Assembly: GCA_029261855.1 (NCBI GenBank) | Contig: JAJDAN010000042.1 | Span: 124,001 to 188,000 of the forward strand | From: Deltaproteobacteria bacterium | Lineage (GTDB): Bacteria; Myxococcota_A; UBA9160; UBA4427 | Reading direction: 5' to 3' | Length of the DNA: 64,000 bases | Shown here: piece by piece, positions 47,613-55,696 of the stretch | Layout of the letters: each line of letters opens with the position of its first letter | Position numbering within the stretch: position 1 is the first letter of the stretch | The notes under the pieces: model-generated | Seen by the model: only the letters and a program-made list of their open reading frames with translations | What the model was told of the DNA's origin: nothing | Databases searched by the model: none | Translations under genes and position numbers: made by a program

Positions 47613-48152
47613 ATGTCTCTGCTGACACGCATCCTGGGAACCCTGCTGTCGTCTGGCGACGCGGCAACCGGCGACGACCCCGACAGCCTGCGACGCATCG
47701 CCGCAGAGTTCGAGGCGCTGCCGCCCGAACGGGCGCGCTTCCTCGCTGCCTTCACCTACGTGCTCGCCCGGGTGGCCCACGCCGACCTGCAGGTCGACGC
47801 CGACGAGCTTCGGCAGATGGAGCGCACCCTCGTCGACCTCGGCGAGCTGTCCGAGAACGAGGCGCGTCTGGCCGTCCAGACGGCCGTCGATCGGGCGGTC
47901 CGGGTCGGTGCCAGCGACAACTACCTGGTGACCCGCGAGCTGCGCCGCATGACCGAGAAGCCAGAGCGCGTGCGCCTGATGCGGAGCCTGCTCGCCGTCG
48001 CCGCTGCGGACGACAGCATCACCGCGACCGAGAGCCGCGAGCTCACGTCCATCGGCGAGGAGCTGGGCTTCAGCCGCGGCGAGATCAGCGCCCTGCGCTT
48101 CGAGTTCCGGGACAAGCTCGCAGAAACGAAGAAGCTCGAGAACGAGCGCTAG
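47613..48152 (+). CDS. TerB-family tellurite resistance-like protein
   Basis: RVAHADLQVDADELRQMERTL...LLAVAAADDSITATESRELTSIGEELGFS. Confidence 0.85.
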   Translation: MSLLTRILGTLLSSGDAATGDDPDSLRRIAAEFEALPPERARFLAAFTYVLARVAHADLQVDADELRQMERTLVDLGELSENEARLAVQTAVDRAVRVGASDNYLVTRELRRMTEKPERVRLMRSLLAVAAADDSITATESRELTSIGEELGFSRGEISALRFEFRDKLAETKKLENER

Positions 48153-48163
48153 GCCCTCACGAG

Positions 48164-48313
48164 GCGCCCGCGGCTAGTTCCTCACAAAGCGCCTGCGGCT
48201 AGTTCCGAACCAAGCGCCTGCGGCTAGTTCCTCACAAAGCGCCTGCGGCTAGTTTCGAACCAAGCGCCCGCGGCTAGTTCTTCACAAGGCGCCTGCGGCT
48301 AGTTTCGAACCAA
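48164..48313. repeat. 25-bp tandem repeat, 6 units (50-bp higher-order alternation), overlapping the 3' end of the downstream minus-strand gene
   Basis: Units start at 48164, 48189, 48214, 48239, 48264, 48289; alternating GCGCCTGCGGCTAGTTCCTCACAAA and GCGCCTGCGGCTAGTTCCGAACCAA. Confidence 0.95.
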
Positions 48314-48982
48314 CAAGAGCGTCTTCGGGTCGAGCGCCACGTGCAGCTCGCTCAGGTCCGGGTTGTCGTGGTCCTTGAGCGCGCGCAGCACCACCGAGCC
48401 GTCTCCGGGCTCGAGTGCCAGCACGACGCTGACGATGTCGTCCAGCGCCTTCACCTCTTCGGGAATGCCCGTGACCTGCTCGCCCGACGTGGCGAACGAC
48501 AGCCACACCTCGGCGGCCAGCTCCGTGGCCAACGCGCCGACATCGAGCAGGTCCTCGCGACTGATCTCCTCGAGCCCCTCGATCAGGATCAGACTCGGCT
48601 TCGACCCCGCCTCGGACTCGACCTTGACCGCGTCCCGCAACTTGGCCGCGCTGAAGCCCGAGGGCGCGTAGGCTCGGATGCTGCGGTGTTGGTCGACTTC
48701 CGTGTGGGTCGCCGCCGCGTCATCCAGGTGCGTCGAGGACGCGAGCTCTTCATAGACCGTGTCGTAGTGCGCGCGAACGTGGGAGACGGTCTGATCGAGG
48801 GCCACGTGGAGGACGGTGCCCTGGCGCAGCAGCTCGTCCAGAGCGACGCCCACGAGGAACGGTGTCTTGCCGACGCCGTGGCCTGCCACCAGCACGCCGA
48901 TGTTGCCGATGCCGAGGCCGCCGTTGAGACCCTTCTCGAGCAGTCTCAACGGGCTCCGTGCGTTTACGAACTTGCGATACAT
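48299..48982 (-). CDS. P-loop ATPase (RecA/KaiC-like)
   Basis: GVLVAGHGVGKTPFLVGVALDELL Walker A; SLILIEGLEEIS Walker-B-like strand. Confidence 0.72.
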   Translation of the reverse strand: MYRKFVNARSPLRLLEKGLNGGLGIGNIGVLVAGHGVGKTPFLVGVALDELLRQGTVLHVALDQTVSHVRAHYDTVYEELASSTHLDDAAATHTEVDQHRSIRAYAPSGFSAAKLRDAVKVESEAGSKPSLILIEGLEEISREDLLDVGALATELAAEVWLSFATSGEQVTGIPEEVKALDDIVSVVLALEPGDGSVVLRALKDHDNPDLSELHVALDPKTLLLVRN

Positions 48983-49025
48983 GCATCTACCTCTGCGAGC
49001 CGGCGCGCTGCGCCGCAGCTCGGCT

Positions 49026-51125
49026 CTAGTCGTCGTCCGGGACCTTCGACTCGTACTTCTCCTTCAGCTCCTTCTGCACTTCGCCGGGAGCCGGGAGATA
49101 GCGCGCGAACTCCATCGAGAATTCGGCCTTGCCCTGGGTGAGGGATCGCAGGTCCGTCGCATAACCGAACATCTCGGACAGGGGCACCTCGGATTCGGTC
49201 CGACTGTACCCCCCTTCCTCCGTGGTTCCGACCACGGTCCCCCGGCGCTGCATGATGCTCTTGAGCATCGCGCCCTGGAATTCCTGGGGCCCCTCGACCT
49301 CCACCTTCATGATCGGCTCGAGGATAACGGGCTTGGCACGACCGTAGAACTCCCGGAAGGCCCCCCTGGCAGCCGCCTGGAACGCCATCTCGGAAGAGTC
49401 GACCGAGTGGGACTTGCCGTCGTTCACGATGATCCGCATCCCGAGCACCGGGAAGCCGATCAGGCGCCCCTTGTCGAGGCACATGCGGAAGCCCTTCTCG
49501 ACGGCGGGGATGTACTCCGTCGGGATCGAGCCGCCCTTGATCTCGCTCACGAACTCGAAATCGGGCGCGTCCTCCTCGGCCGGGATCGGCTCCACGATGC
49601 CGGCGATGCGACCATACTGACCGGAACCACCCGTCTGCTTCTTGTGGGTGTAGTCGAAGGGAACGGACTTCGAAATCGTCTCGCGGTAGGCCACCTGGGG
49701 CGCACCGGTCTCGACTTCGCAGTTGTATTCGCGCTTCATGCGCTCGACGTACACCTCGAGATGCAGCTCGCCCATGCCGGAGATGATGGTCTCGCCGCTC
49801 TCCCGATTGACTTCCGAACGGAAGGTCGGGTCTTCGCGCACGAAGCGACCGAGCGCCTTGCCCATGTTGTCCGACGACTTCTGATCGACGGGCTTCACGG
49901 ACAGCGAGATCACCGCCGCGGGCACGTGCATCGAAGTCATCGAAACGCTGATGCTCTCGTCGGTGAAGGTGTCTCCCGATGCACAGTCGACGCCGAACAG
50001 CGCGACGATGTCGCCGGAGCTCGACTCCTCGATGTCCTGCATCTCGTTGGAATGCATCCGGACCAGCCGGCCCACCTTCACCTTCTTCTGGGTACGGCTG
50101 TTGATGATGGACGTGCCCTTCTTGAGCACGCCCTGGTAGACGCGGCAGTAGGTGAGCTGTCCGTAGCGACCGTCTTCGAGCTTGAAGGCCAGAGCCACCA
50201 CCGGCTTCTCCGGCTTCGGCTCGACGATGATCGGCGCCTCGTCGTTGGTGAGGTCGACCGCCGTGTTCTCGATGTCGAACGGCGACGGCAGGTAGCGGTT
50301 GACCGCGTCGAGCAGCTTCTGGACGCCCTTGTTCTTGTAGGCCGACCCCAGGAAGACGGGCGTCAGGTCCATGGACAGCACGCCGTTGCGCGTGGCCTCG
50401 TGGATCAGCTTCTCGGTCACGCGCTCTTCGAGGATGGCTTCCATCAGCTCGTCGGAGAACATGGAGATCGCGTCGAGCATCTCTTCGCGCGCAACCGCGG
50501 CGGCGTCGACCATGTCGGCCGGGATGTCCTTCTCGACGACGTCTCGACCCTCTTCCCCTTCGAAGTAGATCGCCTTCAGCGTGATGAGATCGATCACGCC
50601 CGCGAACTCGTTCTCGAGGCCGATCGGCAGCTGGAACATCACCGCGTTGTGGGCGAGCTTGTCGCGCAGCTGCTGGGTCACGCGGCGCGGGTCGGCGCCG
50701 GACCGGTCGAGCTTGTTGATGAACGCGATGCGCGGGACCTTGTAGCGCTTCATCTGGCGGTCCACGGTCATCGATTGGGACTGCACGCCCGCGACGCCAC
50801 ACAGGATCAGCACGGCGCCGTCGAGCACGCGCAGGGCACGCTCGACTTCGATCGTGAAGTCCACGTGACCGGGGGTGTCGATGATGTTGATCTGGTGGTT
50901 GTCCCACTCGCAGTAGGTCGCCGCCGACGCGATCGTGATGCCGCGCTCACGTTCGAGCTCCATCGAATCCATCGTCGCGCCGACTTCGTCCTTGCCGCGC
51001 ACCTCGTGGATCGCGTGGATCTTCCCCGTGTAGTAGAGGATCCGCTCGGTCAGCGTCGTCTTGCCCGAATCGATATGGGCGCTGATCCCGATGTTCCGGG
51101 TCTTCGAGAGATCGTTCATTGCCAT
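49026..51125 (-). CDS. Elongation factor G, mtEFG1/spdEFG-like paralog
   Basis: [61 protein letters not shown] closely resembles mitochondrial EF-G1. Confidence 0.95.
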   Translation of the reverse strand: MAMNDLSKTRNIGISAHIDSGKTTLTERILYYTGKIHAIHEVRGKDEVGATMDSMELERERGITIASAATYCEWDNHQINIIDTPGHVDFTIEVERALRVLDGAVLILCGVAGVQSQSMTVDRQMKRYKVPRIAFINKLDRSGADPRRVTQQLRDKLAHNAVMFQLPIGLENEFAGVIDLITLKAIYFEGEEGRDVVEKDIPADMVDAAAVAREEMLDAISMFSDELMEAILEERVTEKLIHEATRNGVLSMDLTPVFLGSAYKNKGVQKLLDAVNRYLPSPFDIENTAVDLTNDEAPIIVEPKPEKPVVALAFKLEDGRYGQLTYCRVYQGVLKKGTSIINSRTQKKVKVGRLVRMHSNEMQDIEESSSGDIVALFGVDCASGDTFTDESISVSMTSMHVPAAVISLSVKPVDQKSSDNMGKALGRFVREDPTFRSEVNRESGETIISGMGELHLEVYVERMKREYNCEVETGAPQVAYRETISKSVPFDYTHKKQTGGSGQYGRIAGIVEPIPAEEDAPDFEFVSEIKGGSIPTEYIPAVEKGFRMCLDKGRLIGFPVLGMRIIVNDGKSHSVDSSEMAFQAAARGAFREFYGRAKPVILEPIMKVEVEGPQEFQGAMLKSIMQRRGTVVGTTEEGGYSRTESEVPLSEMFGYATDLRSLTQGKAEFSMEFARYLPAPGEVQKELKEKYESKVPDDD

Positions 51126-51346
51126 GATGGCCCGCCTCGTCCGCCGATTGGCTGGACTGATCGCCTGCAGACGCACGACCCGGCCACCCCCCGGTGCCGC
51201 GGTGCGTCGCTGGGAATCTCGTTTGCTGGGTTGGGTTTGGTGGACTTTCGATCTTAGTGGCCGCGCACTTTAGCGAGGTGACGCCGCTGGGGCGAGCCCG
51301 CCTTGGAACGGCGCGTCGAGCCCCGGGGGGAAGCGGCTCGAAATGG

Positions 51347-52108
51347 TCATTTGCCGGGGTCGCGCTCGCGGCCCGCGCGGCTAGAGCCCAGTGCGGCCCG
51401 CCGGTGCCACGCTTCGGCGTCGCCGTCGTACGCGTGTGCCGGCCCCACGACGCACGCCCGACGCGCCGCGCAGCCCACGCCGCAGGCGGGAACCCGGGCG
51501 GACGTCTCGAAGCAGGCCTCGAAGTCGAACGCGCGGTCGCCGACCGCTGCACCCGGGCAGGCGGCGACGCACGGCGCGGCGCATCCGGCGCAAGGGGAGA
51601 AGCCGCAATCCGGATCGCTCGCGGCGAGCGGCCGACTCGACGCCAGTACGGCGCGGATCGACATCCACGGTCCGTACTCGCGGTGGAGCAGAATGCCGAG
51701 TCGGCTGGGTGCCCCGAGGCCAGCGGCCTGGCCGAGGGACACGAGGTCGACGAAGTGCCCCTCGCGACGCTCGAAGTACAGACCCGACGCAGCGTCGTAG
51801 CCCGCGGCCTGTTCGTAGGCCACGGCGGCGCGAACGACACGGGCGAGGACCGCGTCCAGCGGGTCGGGCTCGGTCGCCGCTTCCGGCGCCGCCATGCAGC
51901 CCCGGAAGAACGCCGAGCCGCCGGTCGCCAGCACGACGATGCAGCGAGCACCCGCCAGCAGCGTCGGCGTGCGCCAGGGCGCCGCAACGCGCGCGTCGTA
52001 GTCCTGGGGAGAGAGCACCCCGGCGAGCCCCAGCCCCGCGCGCGCGACCGCCGGGTCGAGGCCCAGGGCCGTCGGACCCGGAGCCGCGGGATCAGCCGAG
52101 TCGCGCAC
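51347..52108 (-). CDS. 4Fe-4S binding protein (QueG C-terminal-like)
   Basis: DCGFSPCAGCAAPCVAACPGAAVGDRAFDFEACFE; GTG start overlapping the end of the formyltransferase-like gene. Confidence 0.72.
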   Translation of the reverse strand: MRDSADPAAPGPTALGLDPAVARAGLGLAGVLSPQDYDARVAAPWRTPTLLAGARCIVVLATGGSAFFRGCMAAPEAATEPDPLDAVLARVVRAAVAYEQAAGYDAASGLYFERREGHFVDLVSLGQAAGLGAPSRLGILLHREYGPWMSIRAVLASSRPLAASDPDCGFSPCAGCAAPCVAACPGAAVGDRAFDFEACFETSARVPACGVGCAARRACVVGPAHAYDGDAEAWHRRAALGSSRAGRERDPGK

Positions 52109-53015
52109 CGGGCTCGAGGCCGACTTCAGCGGCGGGAACCTTCTTGCCGTCGCCCACCCGCAGCTTCCCGATGGCCAGACGCCCGCCCAGGGCCGCCACC
52201 AGCAAGCGTCCATCTTCCAACCCGAGCAGCGTGCCCGGGGCCTCATTCCCCGCTTCGGGCAATAGCTGCGAGCCGAACAGTCGCACGGGCCCGCCGTCGA
52301 GACGCGCGTGCGCACCCGGGCTGGGATCGCAGCCACGGACTTGCCGGTCGATCTCCGCCGCCGGACGTGACCAGTCGATGCGCGCGACCTCGTCGTCCAC
52401 CAGGCCCTGGAAGCTCGCGCCCTCTTCGGTCTGGGCGGTGAAGGTCGCCGTCCCGTTCGCGATGGCGTCGACGGCCTCGACCACGGCGTCCACGCCGAGG
52501 GCATAGAGCTTGTCGAAATAGAGCGAAGAAACCGTGTCCGACGCGTCGATCGGGACGCCGCCCTTCTGCACGACCAGCGGCCCCTCGTCGACGCCCTCGG
52601 TCACCTGGAAGACGCTGACACCGCTCTCGGTCTCGCCGAGCATGATCTGCCAGGCCAGCGCCGCACCCCCCCGGTACTTCGGCAGCAGGGACGGGTGGAA
52701 GCAGATCGAACGGTGCTTGGGATGGTCGGCGATCTCGGCGGGGATGATCACCGTCGTGAAGGGAAAGACGTTCAGCTCGGCGCCGAGGCTCGCGTACTCG
52801 TCCACCAGCTCGGGGATCGCCTCGCCGCGCTTGCGGAAGCGCTTGTAGCGGAAGAGCCGATAGCCACGCTCTTCCGCGAGTGCCGCGAGCGGGTCCGGGC
52901 GCCCGCTCTCGGGCGGGGCGTAGACGCCGACCACCTCGTGGCCTGCATCCGCGAGACGTTCGGTGACGTCGCGTCCGAACGGGGCCTGGCCGAAGATCGC
53001 GATCCTGAGTCCCAT
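52092..53015 (-). CDS. Formyltransferase/10-formyl-THF hydrolase-like protein (ALDH1L1 N-terminal domain-like)
   Basis: IAIFGQAPFGRDVTERLADAGHEVVGVYAPPESGRPDPLAALAEERGYRLFRYKRFRKRGEAIPELV, FHPSLLPKYRGG, EGVDEGP. Confidence 0.88.
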   Translation of the reverse strand: MGLRIAIFGQAPFGRDVTERLADAGHEVVGVYAPPESGRPDPLAALAEERGYRLFRYKRFRKRGEAIPELVDEYASLGAELNVFPFTTVIIPAEIADHPKHRSICFHPSLLPKYRGGAALAWQIMLGETESGVSVFQVTEGVDEGPLVVQKGGVPIDASDTVSSLYFDKLYALGVDAVVEAVDAIANGTATFTAQTEEGASFQGLVDDEVARIDWSRPAAEIDRQVRGCDPSPGAHARLDGGPVRLFGSQLLPEAGNEAPGTLLGLEDGRLLVAALGGRLAIGKLRVGDGKKVPAAEVGLEPGARLG

Positions 53016-53048
53016 GACAGCTCGTTCCTCGTCCGCGGTCGCCCGCGG

Positions 53049-53714
53049 CTACATGAATGCGCGACGCGTGCCGATCGTACCGCGCGTCTTCGCGGGAATA
53101 CCGTAGGCCAGGCTGTGCGGCTCGATGCAGCCCGTCACCAGGGCGCGCGCACCGATTACCGAGTGCGCGCCGATCTCGCTGCCGCAGGTGACCGTCACAT
53201 CCGACGCCACCCAGACGAACTCGCCGATGCTCACGGGCGCCGACTTCTCGGGCGTCTGATCGTCCACGGCGTGCTCGGAATCATAGACCCGGGTTCCGGG
53301 TCCGATCATCGCCCCTTCGCCCACGTCCACGCGTTCCTTGGCGGACAGCTGGCAGCCGTTGAACCAACAGTCGCGCCCGATCGTGAGGACGGCTCCCGGG
53401 TAGGCGACCAGGCGGATCTTCTCGACCTCGCAGCGCAGCCAGGTGCCGGCGCCCACCTCGACACGCGCGCCGCTGGCGACCTGGAAGCAGATCTCACCGG
53501 GCAGCCGTTCTGCCACCACGTCGGCACCGATCTCGAGCACCGCGCCCGGCTCGAGGTCGAAGCGCGCGACCGCCAGGTTGGTGCTGGCCGAAGGATGGAT
53601 GCGCAGACCGGGGTGGGCCCGTTCGAGGCGACGCAGGCGCGCGCGATCCCAGGCCTGGAGCGCGCGCAGCGCGAACCGCAACCACGCGCCGGGGACACCG
53701 GCCGCGACCGCCAC
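53049..53714 (-). CDS. Hexapeptide-repeat (LbetaH) acyltransferase-like protein
   Basis: Repeated [LIV]GxxxW pattern: AVLTIGRDCWFNGCQLSAKERVDVGEGAMIGPGTRVYDSEH...VSIGEFVWVASDVTVTCGSEIGAHSVIGARALV. Confidence 0.85.
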   Translation of the reverse strand: MAVAAGVPGAWLRFALRALQAWDRARLRRLERAHPGLRIHPSASTNLAVARFDLEPGAVLEIGADVVAERLPGEICFQVASGARVEVGAGTWLRCEVEKIRLVAYPGAVLTIGRDCWFNGCQLSAKERVDVGEGAMIGPGTRVYDSEHAVDDQTPEKSAPVSIGEFVWVASDVTVTCGSEIGAHSVIGARALVTGCIEPHSLAYGIPAKTRGTIGTRRAFM

Positions 53715-53715
53715 T

Positions 53716-53952
53716 TCAGGGTGCGTTCTGGCCTTCGCGCAGCCGGAACGTGATGAAGCCGTGAGTGGGGTCGTACGGGGAAAGCCCGACCGTGACGCGG
53801 TCCCCCGGAATCACGCGAATCCGGAAGCGCCTCATACGGCCCGAGAGCTGAGCGGTCACGGTCTGGCCGGACTCGAGGGTGATCTGGTAGCGACCTCCGC
53901 CGAGGATCTTCTCGACGCTGCCGGTTGCCTGAATGAGGTCGTCTCGCGCCAA
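53716..53952 (-). CDS. infA: Translation initiation factor IF-1
   Basis: MARDDLIQATGSVEKILGGGRYQITLESGQTVTAQLSGRMRRFRIRVIPGDRVTVGLSPYD. Confidence 0.95.
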   Translation of the reverse strand: MARDDLIQATGSVEKILGGGRYQITLESGQTVTAQLSGRMRRFRIRVIPGDRVTVGLSPYDPTHGFITFRLREGQNAP

Positions 53953-54085
53953 ATCTCTCTCTTTTCGGACCCGCGTCGGATGCAGCCGCAGGGTCAGGTC
54001 GTGGAACGCCCACCGGAATCGAGGGCGGCGAGCAAACTAGCAGACAGGGCCGCTCTCGCGAGCAGACGATCCTCAGGTTCTTGAA

Positions 54086-54104
54086 ATTGAAATTCGTTTT
54101 CAAT
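54086..54104 (+). promoter_or_regulatory. Fur-box-like operator
   Basis: ATTGAAA-TTCGT-TTTCAAT 19-bp palindrome in an AT-rich island. Confidence 0.65.
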
Positions 54105-54151
54105 AAAATCCGGCCTTCATCGTCCGCCCTGAATCGCGAAGGAGCCATCCA

Positions 54152-54496
54152 TTGCCCCGTCCCGCCCGTTCGAACCCCTGCTGCCGACGCTGCCGAAATC
54201 AGATCCTGCTCCGAAGGGCCGGGAGCCTCCGGGAAGCGGCTGCTCGGGAAGACGAGCCCATCCTGCTGCGCGCCGCGGTCTGGCTCGAAGGACGTGCGCG
54301 ACGCACCGGTGACCCCGCCCTGTGCCTCGAGGCAGGCCTCCACTACCTGGTACTCGCCGAGCATCCCGACGTGCTGGCCCAGACGGGACTCGCCCAGCAC
54401 TACCTCGCCAAGGCGGACGAATGGCTGCAGCGGGTCTCCGGAGGCGCACTCGAGGGCCAGCGAGAGCCGGTTGCTGGTCGAATCCCGCTCTCATAG
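54152..54496 (+). CDS. Small hypothetical protein downstream of the Fur-like box
   Basis: 114 aa; TTG start preceded by GAAGGAG; PCCRRCRN cluster then helical segment LCLEAGLHYLVLAEHPDVLAQTGLAQHYLAKADEWL. Confidence 0.6.
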   Translation: MPRPARSNPCCRRCRNQILLRRAGSLREAAAREDEPILLRAAVWLEGRARRTGDPALCLEAGLHYLVLAEHPDVLAQTGLAQHYLAKADEWLQRVSGGALEGQREPVAGRIPLS

Positions 54497-54542
54497 CGTC
54501 TCGCGTTCCCAAAAGGCGACGAAAGAAGCGACGAAGGAAGTC

Positions 54543-55314
54543 ATGAAAGAGATCCGGCTGGAGCGCAGCGACACCGGGGTCGTCACCCTGACCCTCAACC
54601 GCCCGCACCGGAAGAACGCGGTGGCAGTCGACATGTGGGAGGAGCTGCGGCGCATCTTTCACGAGGTGTCCCAGAACCCGGACGACCGTGTCCTCGTCGT
54701 CACCGGGGAGGGAGACGCCTTCTGCGCCGGGGGCGGACCTGTCGGCGGGCTCCGGCGACCTCCACCCGATGCAGGCCCTCTCGACGGTCAACACGGCGGC
54801 GCTGGCGCTCCACGAGATCACCGTGCCCACGATCGCCAAGGTCAACGGGGACGCGGTCGGCGCCGGCATGAACCTCGCGCTCGGCTGCGACCTCGTGGTC
54901 GCCGGCGAGAAGGCCCGCTTCTCCGAGATCTTCGTCCGGCGCGCGCTGTCGGTGGACTTCGGCGGCACCTGGCTGCTGCCGCGCCTGATCGGCATGCACA
55001 AGGCGAAGGAGCTGGCCTTCTTCGGAGAGATCATCTCCGCAAGGGAAGCCGAGCGCATCGCCCTCGTGAACCGCGTGCTACCGGACGACGAGCTCGACGC
55101 CTTCGTCGACGCGTGGGCCGCGAAGCTCGTAGCCGGACCGCCCCTGGCGCTTCAGCAGACGAAGAAGATGCTGTCGAACGCCTTCAACCAGGGCCTTTCC
55201 GAAGCCCTCGATGCGGAGGCCGCCTCCCAGGCGGTGAACCTCGCAAGCGAGGACACCCGCGAGGGCTTCCGCGCCTTCCTCGAGAAGCGGGACCCGGTCT
55301 TCAAGGGGCGCTGA
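54543..55314 (+). pseudogene. Enoyl-CoA hydratase/isomerase with +1 frameshift
   Basis: MKEIRLERSDTGVVTLTLNRPHRKNAV...GEGDAFCAG then frame change to ADLSAGSGDLHPMQAL...GDAVGAGMNLALGCDLVVA; extra G in GGGGG at 54729-54733. Confidence 0.88.
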
Positions 55315-55343
55315 TCCCGGGCGGGGTCCCGGGACAGTCGTAA

Positions 55344-55435
55344 TGGCGGAGAGGGTGGGATTCGAACCCACGGAAGGCTTGCACCTTCACCTGATTTCGA
55401 GTCAGGCACGTTCAACCGAGCTCCGCCACCTCTCC
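55344..55435 (-). tRNA. tRNA-Ser (anticodon CGA)
   Basis: Minus: GGAGAGGTGGCGGAGC..GGTTGAACGTGCCTGACTCGAAATCAGG...GGGTTCGAATCCCACCCTCTCC-G-CCA; long variable arm, encoded CCA. Confidence 0.95.
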
Positions 55436-55526
55436 GCGGGGGCCGGAACTTAGCAACGGTTGGGCAGACAGGAAATTGACCCCAAATCAGGCGGCCGGTA
55501 GAGTGACCCGGCCTGCGCCGAGTCGT

Positions 55527-55629
55527 GATCGCAGGGTCCCGCTCGAACTAGAGCTTCGTGAACCCCGTCAGATCCGGAAGGAAGCAGCGGCAGCGGGGCC
55601 TCGGTTGCGTGTGGGGGTGCCCTGCGGTC
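55527..55629 (+). ncRNA. ffs: Bacterial small SRP RNA (4.5S)
   Basis: GAACCCCGTCAGATCCGGAAGGAAGCAGCGGCAGCGGG core; terminal helix CGCAGGG...CCCTGCG; immediately upstream of dnaX. Confidence 0.9.
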
Positions 55630-55696
55630 TCGAGTCGGCGTGAGGCCGTCGACGGCCCCCAGTGAGATCCACAGCGTCGAAACCAGCGAGGCCCAT

